A stretch of DNA of 64,000 nt, taken from NCBI GenBank assembly GCA_021151605.1, contig JAGKWZ010000004.1, forward strand, positions 1-64,000, given 5' to 3'. Every line of letters begins with the position of its first letter. Position 1 is the stretch's first letter. Positions 24,469 to 32,414 of this stretch are shown here, piece after piece. The notes under the pieces were generated by a model. The model was not told where the DNA came from and did not search any database. It worked only from the letters and a program-made list of their open reading frames with translations. Source of the stretch: Verrucomicrobiaceae bacterium (lineage in GTDB: Bacteria; Verrucomicrobiota; Verrucomicrobiia; Verrucomicrobiales; Verrucomicrobiaceae). Made by a program: the position numbers and the translations under genes.

Positions 24469-24855
24469 TTACTTGGCAGGGGTGGGAGCCGCAGGAGTAG
24501 TAGCGGCCGGGGCTGCGGGAGCAGGCACGGAGGCGGCCGCCTGCTTCAGTTGCGTGGGGGAGCCGGGCACCACCTGGGTGCTGGGAGCGGGCTTGCGAGA
24601 TTTCAGAAGATCCAGCGTTTTGTCGAAGATCTGCCCCTTCTTGGCCGCGTCATTCAGTCCCATTTTGGCGACCAACTCGGTCTGCGCTTTGACGATCTCG
24701 GCAGTGTTTGCGAGGCGCTCAGGCGCACGGGGATCGACCTCACCGGGCTTTGCCAGATTCAGGAAAAAGGCGAGCAAAACGGCGAAGCTGGCGAAAGAAC
24801 CGAGCACCCAAAGGAATGGGGAGCCGGTCTTCGGAGATGTGGCAGCGGCGGACAT
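24469..24855 (-). CDS. Small single-span membrane protein of the actE-F operon
   Basis: A 128-residue protein starting MSAAATSPKTG, with one membrane helix (FLWVLGSFASFAVLLAFFLNL, about 14-34). A helical periplasmic part (ERLANTAEIVKAQTELVAKM) follows, then an Ala/Pro-rich tail (APAAPAATTPAAPTPAK). It lies 18 bases before the CcoN-like gene and 8 bases after actF. It has the position of an accessory subunit; it is not ActD, which is larger with two helices. No family recognised. Confidence 0.7.
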   Translation of the reverse strand: MSAAATSPKTGSPFLWVLGSFASFAVLLAFFLNLAKPGEVDPRAPERLANTAEIVKAQTELVAKMGLNDAAKKGQIFDKTLDLLKSRKPAPSTQVVPGSPTQLKQAAASVPAPAAPAATTPAAPTPAK

Positions 24856-24863
24856 GGATGAAA

Positions 24864-26204
24864 TCAATTGATGACGTTGGCGGACTCGAGCAGACGCGGG
24901 TCGCGGCAAGGATACAGGCTGTAATTGGCCAGACTGCGGAGGAAAAGGAAACCGAGGGTACCGATAACCCCAGCGAAGGCGACGACATCTCCGATCCATG
25001 CACCATCCACAACAACTCCAACGCCAAGAGAAGGTCCACGCTCAGGGATGATGTTCCAGTAAATGTCCACGACATGCATGAAGAGCACCCAGAGACAGAT
25101 ACCGATCATAACGGAGGGCTTCTTTTTCCGCGACTGCGAAAGCAGGGCAAGGAAGGGAGCGATGAAGTGACCGATGACGATGAAGATCGAAACATAGCGC
25201 CAGCCTTCGGTGTTACGCGTCAGGTAGAAGCGCGTCTCCTCAGTGATGTTGGCATACCAGATGAGGAAGTATTGGCTGAAGGCGATGTAAGCCCAGAAGA
25301 CCGTGAAGGCGAAAAGCAGCTTACCCATCAGGTGGTAGTGCTCGTCCGTGACGACCTTTTTCAGGTAGCCTAGGCTGCGCAGCCAAGTGACGAGCAGAAT
25401 CGTGACTGCCATGGAAGACCAAGCGCAACCGGCGAAGATATAAACACCCCACATCGTGGAGAACCAAGCGTAGTCGAGGGTCTGGACCCAATCGACAGCC
25501 GCAAAGGTGATCGTCAGAGCGAAGAAGAGCAGCCAAGTGCAGGAGAACTGACGAGCCTTGATGGTATGCTTGATGTCACCATCGGAATCCTGCATCACCG
25601 ACTTCCCGCGCAGCTTGCTTGCGATGAACCAGAGGACTAGGAAGTAGAAGAAGAAACGGGTGTACCAGCTAAAGCCGAAGTACTCGATGTTCAGATAACC
25701 GTACTTCGCGGTGAGGACGTGCAGGTGTGTATTGGGCTCGATGTGTTTAGCTTCATCACCATCGGCCATGTGATGCAAAGCTTCATAAACACTAGTGCCA
25801 TCGTGATGAGCATGCTCAGCCGCCGTGCGGTGCCAGTTCATCCACTCATAGAGCGGCTTTTGCACCGCAGGAAGCAGAAGCGGGATGCAAAGGATCGCCA
25901 ATGGAAGGATCATGTTCGAGAGCTGCTCCCAGAGACGGCGGATCGCCACACCCCAGCCGGAGTTTGAGGCGTTGTGCAGCATGACCCAGAAACAGCCACC
26001 ACAAATGATGGTGAATGCAAAGAAGACAGCAAAGAGCCAGGAGTAGGCAAAGGTGTCTGTTTTGGTAAAGAACAGCACAGCGGAACCCAGAAGCCCCAGA
26101 GCACCGATGCCACCAAGGGTGCTGATGAGCTTACCGCCTTTGGCGGGCTCGAACTTCTCTCCGCCTTGCGGTAGATCTTCAAAAGTGACGTGGTGATGAC
26201 CCAT
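24864..26204 (-). CDS. actF: Alternative complex III subunit ActF (quinone-binding membrane subunit)
   Basis: A 446-residue integral membrane protein with about ten helices of the NrfD/PsrC-related type. It contains the ActF-like helix VMLHNASNSGWGVAIRRLWE (about 75-94) and a His-rich loop (HRTAAEHAHHDGTSVYEALHH, in part). ActF and ActC form the membrane part of the quinol:electron-acceptor oxidoreductase that replaces the bc1 complex. It follows actE by 18 bases. No actC-like gene occurs in the window. Confidence 0.88.
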   Translation of the reverse strand: MGHHHVTFEDLPQGGEKFEPAKGGKLISTLGGIGALGLLGSAVLFFTKTDTFAYSWLFAVFFAFTIICGGCFWVMLHNASNSGWGVAIRRLWEQLSNMILPLAILCIPLLLPAVQKPLYEWMNWHRTAAEHAHHDGTSVYEALHHMADGDEAKHIEPNTHLHVLTAKYGYLNIEYFGFSWYTRFFFYFLVLWFIASKLRGKSVMQDSDGDIKHTIKARQFSCTWLLFFALTITFAAVDWVQTLDYAWFSTMWGVYIFAGCAWSSMAVTILLVTWLRSLGYLKKVVTDEHYHLMGKLLFAFTVFWAYIAFSQYFLIWYANITEETRFYLTRNTEGWRYVSIFIVIGHFIAPFLALLSQSRKKKPSVMIGICLWVLFMHVVDIYWNIIPERGPSLGVGVVVDGAWIGDVVAFAGVIGTLGFLFLRSLANYSLYPCRDPRLLESANVIN

Positions 26205-26222
26205 GTTGGAAATGCGCGCGGG

Positions 26223-26891
26223 TTACTGGACGGAGACGTTGCCCTCTTTCACGGCCACTTGAAGGGCGCGGATGTAAGAGACGATGGCCCAGCGGTCACG
26301 GACGGTCAGATTGCCGCCGTAGGAGCCCATGAGCCCTTTGCCGTTGGTGATGACATCAAAAATAGCTCCATCAGGGCGATAGGTCGCCACGTTGGTCGGA
26401 TCCATAGAGCCAGCTTGATGGAAATTGAAGGCGGTCAGGATTCCATACTTGGAGGTGACACCCTTGCCATTGCCGGAAGCAGCATGGCAGACAGCGCAAT
26501 AAATATTGTACTGACGCTCCCCGCGTTCGATCAGGGATTTATCCGCAGCAAGCTCGGCAGGAAGGCCGTCGCCGTAGAAGTCACCGATTTTGCCGGTGCT
26601 GAAATAGTCGAGTCCATTTGTGAACCCGTAAGTGGCAGGCTTGGCGTCCGGCGAGGAAGCTGGGTTGGCGGGCACCTCAAAACCCATGGGCACGGTGTGT
26701 TTGACAGGAAGACGAGCACCCACGCCATCGGCAAAGAAGTCATTTTTGACCTGATATTTCACCTTTGCCTGGTGATCCATGTCTGGGAAGATCTCGATCG
26801 GGGGCAGCTCACTCTTGCTGCCGCGTGTGCCGAAGGCCGCGACAACGATCGCGGCGACAAAGGCGTAACTGAGGAAGAAGTATTTCAACAT
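26223..26891 (-). CDS. actE: Alternative complex III cytochrome c subunit ActE
   Basis: A 222-residue protein starting MLKYFFLSYAFVAAIVVAAFG, an N-terminal membrane anchor or signal. A linker with IEIFPDMDHQAKVKYQ and a mono-heme class I cytochrome domain (CAVCH near residue 130; GSYGGNLTVRDRWAIVSYIR closing the fold) follow. The MDHQ/KYQ linker is typical of ActE. It is the first gene of its operon; 27 bases upstream of the ATG is a CRP-consensus palindrome. The usual upstream genes actA-D are absent here, replaced by an intergenic region and the divergent greA. Confidence 0.88.
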   Translation of the reverse strand: MLKYFFLSYAFVAAIVVAAFGTRGSKSELPPIEIFPDMDHQAKVKYQVKNDFFADGVGARLPVKHTVPMGFEVPANPASSPDAKPATYGFTNGLDYFSTGKIGDFYGDGLPAELAADKSLIERGERQYNIYCAVCHAASGNGKGVTSKYGILTAFNFHQAGSMDPTNVATYRPDGAIFDVITNGKGLMGSYGGNLTVRDRWAIVSYIRALQVAVKEGNVSVQ

Positions 26892-26918
26892 GGCAGGGCA
26901 ACAGGGCCGTTCGGGGAG

Positions 26919-26938
26919 CTTGTGAAAAATTTCACAAG
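26919..26938. promoter_or_regulatory. Perfect palindrome matching the CRP/FNR-family consensus
   Basis: Nine-base arms CTTGTGAAA (26919-26927) and TTTCACAAG (26930-26938) with a two-base spacer. They contain TGTGA-N6-TCACA, the consensus of CRP-type regulators. It lies 27 bases upstream of the actE start codon, where binding would overlap the transcript start or leader, so repression is as likely as activation. Confidence 0.6.
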
Positions 26939-27234
26939 GAGACGGAGAGTAAAAACTTGAGCCACGATTGCAAGGACGAATTCTTTTTTTGTCCGCCACT
27001 TTTTCGAGAACCACTCAACTTTGCCGCACTCGTTTGGTTCTAAGCTAGCCCTTGTCTATTTCATCACTCATTGCCTGCTGTGTTGTTAAAACGGCCTATT
27101 TTCCCGGATTGCACCTTTTTAATCCTTTATTGAGCCTAAAAGAATGCCCAAAAAGAGCCTCAGTCTGGCAGACTTTTCGCGCCTGGGGAAGTTTCCTTTG
27201 CCAGAGAGGGACAGTCTGCTAGCATCGCCCCCCC
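26939..27234. other. Intergenic region between divergent actE and greA
   Basis: An AT-richer stretch than its surroundings, with several T and A runs, expected to hold both divergent promoters. No ORF of note, no RNA gene and no clear sigma-70 box pair could be assigned by eye. Confidence 0.5.
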
Positions 27235-29088
27235 ATGAATCCCGAGGCGCAAAATTTGGTAGCGGCAGGTAAAATCTCCACCGCAGACGCAGAAAAACTA
27301 TCCCAGCTCGAAGCTGGAACCTTCGTCCTGCATAAAAGCTGGGGCGTTGGTCGTGTCTCCGAATGGGATCTAGTAGGAGGAGATCGCCTGATCATTGATT
27401 TCGAAGGCAAGCCCGGCCACGCCCTCAAACTCGGTTTTGCCATCAGCAGCCTGGAGATCCTGCCAGACACTCACCTGATGTCCCGCCGCCTAGCGGAATT
27501 GGACATTCTAAAAGAAATGGCCAAGAAAAACCCCACTGGCCTGGTTGAACTCGCACTCCAATCCAGTGGAAATAAGATGTCTCTCGATCAGCTCGAGGGG
27601 CTCATCAAACCCCACATCATCGCCGAAGCCGATTACAAAAAGTGGTGGGAAGCCACCAAGAAGGTTCTCAAAGCAGCACGTCATATTGTCGTCCCTTCGA
27701 AGCGCCAGGACCCTCTCGTGCTCCGTGATTCCGGCGAAAAGCCCGGCACCGTCATGGTTAAGGAATATCTCGGCAAACGCGACCTGAAGGGCAAACTTGG
27801 CGTCCTGGGACTCATTCAGAAGGATCTCGATCTTTTTGAAAATGCCGCCAGTGAACTCATCCCCGTCTTTCAGGACATCTCGGACACCGTTCGCAAAGCA
27901 TGGCGCCTTCATTTGAAGGAGAGTCTCCAACTGCTGCTCGCTCGTGACGAGATCATCGATTCCATCCCAGAGTGCTCTGCGCCCCTCGGTTCATTCAAGG
28001 CCTCCGACCTCGTCAGTGAAGCCCGCACCCTCATCGCTGAAAACGTCGCTGGCCTTCCTGCGGCCCTTTATGGCCGACTTTACCGAGCCTTCCCGGCTGC
28101 TTTCCCGGATCGCGGCTGGGTCACGGAACTTCTGAACCATCTCGCCCGCACTGGCGGACGCGCCGTGGGAGAGATTGCTACTGTGCTCGATGCCAATGGC
28201 GAGATCGACGCCCTTGCCGAATACCTCAAAAAAGCCGTCCGAAATCGCACGCTCAGCCAGGATCTTCTCATCTGGATCTGCAAGGAGCGCGCAGGGCTCG
28301 CCAAATCCGTTTTCAGTATCGACCTCGGTCATGCCGTGCTCGATGCCGTGGAAAACGACGCCATCAGCGGTGGCCCTAAACGTGCCGGACGATTGGAAGA
28401 CGCCATGTCTGCCGACAAGACCCTCGTCAGCGAACTCATGGAAGACGCCGACCTGGAACTGGTCAGCCTTTTTGCCAAACGCCTGCTCAACACCACAGCC
28501 TTTGATGAACTCACCCGCCGGTCCCTCATGGCTCGAGTCATCAAAGCGCGTCCCGAAATGGAGTCCCTCATGGTGGACAACAACTCCGGCGCGCGTGAGG
28601 ACAACAGCCTTATCGTATCCTGGGAAAGCCTAGAGAAGAAAAAGGCGGAGCTCAACGAACTCACAACCGTCAAGATCCCGCACAACAAATCCGAGATCCA
28701 AATCGCCCGCGAAGAAGGCGACCTTCGTGAAAACGGTGGTTACAAAGCCGCTCGTGAGCAGCAGACCGTCCTCAATCGCATGAAGGACGAACTCGAGCGC
28801 GACGTAAACCGCGCCCGCGGCACCGACTTCGCCAACACCCCCACCGATAAAGTCGGCATGGGCACCATTGTGGAATACTCAGATGCCGCCACTGGCACAC
28901 TCGAGACCCTGACCATTCTCGGAGCCTGGGATAGCGATGTTGAAAAGAATATCGTCTCCTACCTTTCCGAGCTGGCGAAGAGCCTCACGGGCAAAAGCGT
29001 GGGCGAAGAAGCCGAAGTTCCCACCGACACTGGCGAAACACGCAAAGTCAAGATCACGGCCATCCGCGCCTTCAATCCAGGCGCTTAA
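27235..29088 (+). CDS. greA: GreA-type transcript cleavage factor with long N-terminal extension
   Basis: A 617-residue protein; ordinary GreA is about 160 residues. The C-terminal quarter is GreA: coiled-coil with the catalytic acidic tip in EEGDLRENGGYKAAREQQ (about 492-509, matching GDLSENAEY of classical GreA) and the FKBP-like C-terminal domain (about 540-617) ending VKITAIRAF. The first 90 residues contain an SH3/Tudor-like part (FVLHKSWGVGRVSEWDLVGG) resembling nucleic-acid or polymerase-binding modules, followed by a helical region of about 350 residues. Chlamydial GreA is similarly extended, so this is likely a PVC-group trait. It rescues backtracked RNA polymerase. A strong terminator follows. 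Confidence 0.9.
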   Translation: MNPEAQNLVAAGKISTADAEKLSQLEAGTFVLHKSWGVGRVSEWDLVGGDRLIIDFEGKPGHALKLGFAISSLEILPDTHLMSRRLAELDILKEMAKKNPTGLVELALQSSGNKMSLDQLEGLIKPHIIAEADYKKWWEATKKVLKAARHIVVPSKRQDPLVLRDSGEKPGTVMVKEYLGKRDLKGKLGVLGLIQKDLDLFENAASELIPVFQDISDTVRKAWRLHLKESLQLLLARDEIIDSIPECSAPLGSFKASDLVSEARTLIAENVAGLPAALYGRLYRAFPAAFPDRGWVTELLNHLARTGGRAVGEIATVLDANGEIDALAEYLKKAVRNRTLSQDLLIWICKERAGLAKSVFSIDLGHAVLDAVENDAISGGPKRAGRLEDAMSADKTLVSELMEDADLELVSLFAKRLLNTTAFDELTRRSLMARVIKARPEMESLMVDNNSGAREDNSLIVSWESLEKKKAELNELTTVKIPHNKSEIQIAREEGDLRENGGYKAAREQQTVLNRMKDELERDVNRARGTDFANTPTDKVGMGTIVEYSDAATGTLETLTILGAWDSDVEKNIVSYLSELAKSLTGKSVGEEAEVPTDTGETRKVKITAIRAFNPGA

Positions 29089-29108
29089 ATCATCCCATTC
29101 ATCCCCAG

Positions 29109-29139
29109 CGGCGCTGAGTTCCCCCTCAGCGCCGTTTTT
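29109..29139 (+). terminator. Rho-independent terminator after greA
   Basis: Perfect ten-base-pair stem CGGCGCTGAG / CTCAGCGCCG (29109-29118, 29125-29134) with a six-base loop and five T residues (29135-29139), 20 bases after the greA stop codon. Confidence 0.92.
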
Positions 29140-29261
29140 CTGCCGACACAGCCCGCTCTTGCCAAACCGGCAAAGTCGCCTAGCCTGCGCGCCCTTTTTC
29201 CCCGGACCTGTGTGAGCTGTCCGGTCAAAAACCAACCGAAACCCCCAAACAGCCTTTCAAC

Positions 29262-30620
29262 ATGACCATCAACGTCGAACACCAGCCAAACTGCCGCGCC
29301 ATCGCCCATATCAGAGTGCCGGGAGAAGAGGTCGCGAAGCAGCGCAAAGCCATCGTCGCCTACTACGCACAGAACGTCCGCCTCCCAGGCTTCCGCCCTG
29401 GGAAAGTGCCCGCTGCCGCCGTTGAAAAGCGCCACGGCGCAGACATCCAGTCCGAACTCGAGCGCCAACTCATCAACGACGGCCTCCGTGAGGCGGTAAA
29501 GCGTGAGGGATTGGATGTACTCTCCATCCTGGGCGTCAACGACCGTATCACGCACAGCACTGACAAGAGCTTTTCCTTTAGCGCCGAACTCAGCCTCACG
29601 CCAAAATTTGAACTGCCCGAATACAAAGGCATCCCCGTGAAACTCGCCCGCATCGAGGTCACCGATGCCGACATCGACCACGATCTCCTCCACCTGCGTG
29701 AACGCTACGCTACCTTTGAAGATGTGGAACGCGCCGCCGGCTTTGGTGACGTCGTTGTACTTGGCTACAAAGGCAGCCTCGAAGGCCAGCCGCTCGCCGA
29801 AGCCATGCCAGACGCTCCAAACCACCTCCAAGGCATTGAGGAAAACTGGTTCCTACTGGATGCCGAAGAAGACTTCCTTCCCGGCTTCTACGCTGGGCTC
29901 GTCGGCATCTCCAAAGGTGAAGAACGCACGCTCGATATCACCCTTCCTGAGACATTCCCCTTTGAGGCATTGCGTGGCAAGACCATCTCGCTCGCCACGA
30001 ACTGCAAAGGCGTAAAGAACAAGGCCATCCCAGCCATCGACGCTGAATTCATCAAGAAAATCGGCGGTGAAGACATGACCGAGGAAACCCTCCGCGGAGA
30101 AGTGAAGGAAGCCATCCGTCGCCGTCGTGAGCAAAACCGCGAAAACGACAAGGCAAACCAAGTCATCGGGCACATCGTCGAAAAGCTTGAATTTGACCTG
30201 CCCCAGGAAGTCGTGAACCGCGAAGCCCAGCGCCGCACCAATGACATCGCCTCGCGCGCCCTTCAGCAGGGAGTGCCACAGGAAGAGCTGATCAAGCAGC
30301 AAGACGAAATCCTCAGCAGTGCCACCCAGCAGGCACGCAACAGCGTGAAAGTCAGCTTCATCCTCGGAGAAGTTGCCAAGAAAGAAGGTATCATCGCCAC
30401 CGATCAGCAGCTCATGATGGCCCTGGCGAACATCGCCGCCCGTCAGAAGAAGCCAGTGAAGAAGTTCGTTCAGGAAGCCCAGAAGAACGGAATGATCGAC
30501 GGTGTCCGCGAGGATTTGATCCTCGAAAACGCCCTCCAGTTCCTGAAGGACAACGCCCAGGTCGAAGAAACCGAACCCGAAGCCGAGCATTGCGACCAGC
30601 ATTCGCCCAAGGAAGCCTGA
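29262..30620 (+). CDS. tig: Trigger factor (ribosome-associated chaperone)
   Basis: A 452-residue protein with the three trigger-factor domains. The ribosome-binding N-domain (1-115) has the signature RLPGFRPGKVP, about residues 44-54. The FKBP-type isomerase domain is about 155-240, and the helical C-domain about 250-430. The acidic tail ends HCDQHSPKEA. It binds nascent chains at the ribosome exit tunnel in the cytoplasm. In many bacteria tig is followed by clpP/clpX; here it is followed by an unrelated DUF1501 gene. Confidence 0.95.
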   Translation: MTINVEHQPNCRAIAHIRVPGEEVAKQRKAIVAYYAQNVRLPGFRPGKVPAAAVEKRHGADIQSELERQLINDGLREAVKREGLDVLSILGVNDRITHSTDKSFSFSAELSLTPKFELPEYKGIPVKLARIEVTDADIDHDLLHLRERYATFEDVERAAGFGDVVVLGYKGSLEGQPLAEAMPDAPNHLQGIEENWFLLDAEEDFLPGFYAGLVGISKGEERTLDITLPETFPFEALRGKTISLATNCKGVKNKAIPAIDAEFIKKIGGEDMTEETLRGEVKEAIRRRREQNRENDKANQVIGHIVEKLEFDLPQEVVNREAQRRTNDIASRALQQGVPQEELIKQQDEILSSATQQARNSVKVSFILGEVAKKEGIIATDQQLMMALANIAARQKKPVKKFVQEAQKNGMIDGVREDLILENALQFLKDNAQVEETEPEAEHCDQHSPKEA

Positions 30621-30642
30621 GCCAGACGCCCACATTCCAGAA

Positions 30643-30668
30643 TGCCGTCATCTTCCAAGGTGACGGCA
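30643..30668 (+). terminator. Hairpin after tig, possible terminator
   Basis: Eight-base-pair perfect stem TGCCGTCA / TGACGGCA (30643-30650, 30661-30668) with a ten-base loop, 22 bases after the tig stop. No T tract follows, so termination is uncertain. Confidence 0.45.
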
Positions 30669-30771
30669 GGAGGTGATTCAGCACGAGGAAGCCACTTCCA
30701 CGCGGATCACCCCCACGAAAGTGAGGTGACTCGGGGAATGAAATCCCCCGGCAGCGAACGTTAATAGCCTC

Positions 30772-32046
30772 ATGAAGCCCATGAAACGCCGCTCCTTCCT
30801 CACTTCCGCCGCCGCCTTCGGCGCAGCGCCTCTGTTTGCCAACAACACGCCCGTCCACACACCGAAGGGTAAGGCGGAGCATTGTATCTTCATCTGGCTC
30901 GGTGGTGGGATGGCGCAGATCGACACCTTTGACCCGAAGAAGCTAGGCGATAACAAGAGCAAACAGAAGATCGCCGGCTCCATGTACAAGAGCATCGATA
31001 CCTCGGTGCCAGGCGTGCAACTGACGGAGCACCTGAGCCGCACGGCAAAGGTGATGGAGCACGTGACGGTGATGCGAACGGTGAATCATGCCGTTATCGA
31101 CGAGCATGCCTTTGCGACGAACATCGTTCATACCGGGCGCATGATCTCCGGCAATGTGGTGTATCCAAGCATCGGTTCGATCATCGCGCATGAGCGCGGC
31201 GCGGCGAACCCTGATGTGCCGCCTTACATCTTGATCGGCTATCCGAATGTGAGCCGTGGCCCGGGCTTCCTCGGCGCAAAGTCTGGCTATGTTTACCTCA
31301 CGGACACGAACACTGGCCCCTCCGGCTTCACGCGGCCTGATTTCGTGGATGAAAAACGTGCCAGCACGCGTGCGAAGCTGCTGCAGCCGCTGATGGAGCG
31401 CTCGCCGAAGGACTCGGCCATCGCCGACTACCAGACGGCTCAGGCCCAGGCCCTGAAGCTCTCCGGGCCTCAGTTCATGAAGCATTTCAATCTCAAGCAG
31501 GAGTCTGCGGACCTGCGCAACGACTACGGTGGCGAGTTCGGCCAGCGTTGCCTGCTGGCGCGTCGTCTGGTTCAGGCTGGTGTGCGCTTCATCGAGGTTT
31601 CTCATAACCTCAACTTCATGAACGGCACTGGCTGGGACATTCACAATGAAGGCAGCGCCAATCAGCACCTGCTTATCCAGGAGCTGGACACCGCGCTCGC
31701 CGCGCTCATCCGCGATCTTAAGACCCAGAAGCTTCTCGACAAGACCCTGATCGTGGTCGGCACCGAATTCGGCCGCCCTCCGGAGTTCGATGGTCGCGGC
31801 GGACGTGGCCACCAGGGCACGACGTTCTCCATGGTGCTCGCCGGTGGCGGCTTGAAGCACTGCGGCGCGTATGGCGTCAGCGATGAACTCTCCAAAAAGC
31901 CCGTCGAGAATCCTGTGCCACTGGTCGATTTCCACGCCACCATCCACGCAGCGATGGGCATTGATCCAAGCAAAGAACTCATGGACGGCACGCGCCCTGT
32001 GCCGATCACCGATGGCGGCAAAGCCGTGGCGGCATTGTTTGGCTGA
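30772..32046 (+). CDS. DUF1501 protein with Tat-like leader
   Basis: A 424-residue DUF1501 protein starting [20 protein letters not shown]; the KRRSFL motif and Ala-rich core form a twin-arginine-type leader. Family blocks include [20 protein letters not shown] (about 35-54), [20 protein letters not shown] (in the centre) and [20 protein letters not shown] near the C-terminus. It is the likely partner of the PSD1 protein encoded at 34733-37762, three genes away on the opposite strand. The enzymatic role of DUF1501 is not established. Confidence 0.9.
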   Translation: MKPMKRRSFLTSAAAFGAAPLFANNTPVHTPKGKAEHCIFIWLGGGMAQIDTFDPKKLGDNKSKQKIAGSMYKSIDTSVPGVQLTEHLSRTAKVMEHVTVMRTVNHAVIDEHAFATNIVHTGRMISGNVVYPSIGSIIAHERGAANPDVPPYILIGYPNVSRGPGFLGAKSGYVYLTDTNTGPSGFTRPDFVDEKRASTRAKLLQPLMERSPKDSAIADYQTAQAQALKLSGPQFMKHFNLKQESADLRNDYGGEFGQRCLLARRLVQAGVRFIEVSHNLNFMNGTGWDIHNEGSANQHLLIQELDTALAALIRDLKTQKLLDKTLIVVGTEFGRPPEFDGRGGRGHQGTTFSMVLAGGGLKHCGAYGVSDELSKKPVENPVPLVDFHATIHAAMGIDPSKELMDGTRPVPITDGGKAVAALFG

Positions 32047-32088
32047 TTCCCCTGCCCCTTCCGCTCTGTCGGCGACCGTTTCTAGCGT

Positions 32089-32225
32089 GCAAAAGACCCC
32101 TCCCGAGATATCGGCGGCACCCTTTTGCATGCAAAAGCCCTCTCCTGGCGTGTCGGCGGCACCATTTTGCATGCAAAAGCCCTCTCCCGGCGTGTCGGCG
32201 GCACCCTTTTGCACGCAAAAGCCCT
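32089..32225. repeat. 42-base tandem repeat, about 3.3 copies
   Basis: GCAAAAG recurs exactly every 42 bases (32089, 32131, 32173, 32215), each unit carrying GGCGGCACC and, between units, the palindrome TTTTGCATGCAAAA or a variant. The unit length is a multiple of three. It lies in the 368-base gap between the DUF1501 gene and pyrC. The rest of that gap (32226-32414) shows no feature. Confidence 0.9.
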
Positions 32226-32414
32226 TGGAAGACGCTTGGGCTGCTTTTTGTCCCCTTCCCTGCCCAAGCCGGGAAGGATAAGGGCGCTGGAAAAGGTTTC
32301 ACCTGCGGCAGCATGTGATGGATTTGGTCAAGTAGCGCAGATTCGGGTCTGGCCGTGTTCTGTGCGCGAGTCGTCTGGGGTTGATCCATTCCCACGTCAC
32401 GCTAACGGAGGCAC

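Noticed and set aside
26939..27234. Search for a small RNA or riboswitch in the actE-greA gap
   Set aside because: Apart from the CRP-like palindrome no stable hairpin plus T tract or known aptamer core could be seen by eye.
30943..32214. Open frame of 423 codons on the minus strand opposite the DUF1501 gene, extending through the 42-base repeats
   Set aside because: It is antisense to a well-supported gene, rich in Arg/His/Ala as expected from the opposite strand of GC-rich coding sequence, and has no recognisable domain; the repeated MQKGAADTPGEGFC motif is only a translation of the tandem repeat.
32089..32225. Possible CRISPR-like array
   Set aside because: The units are directly contiguous with a 42-base period and no distinct spacers, so this is a simple tandem repeat.
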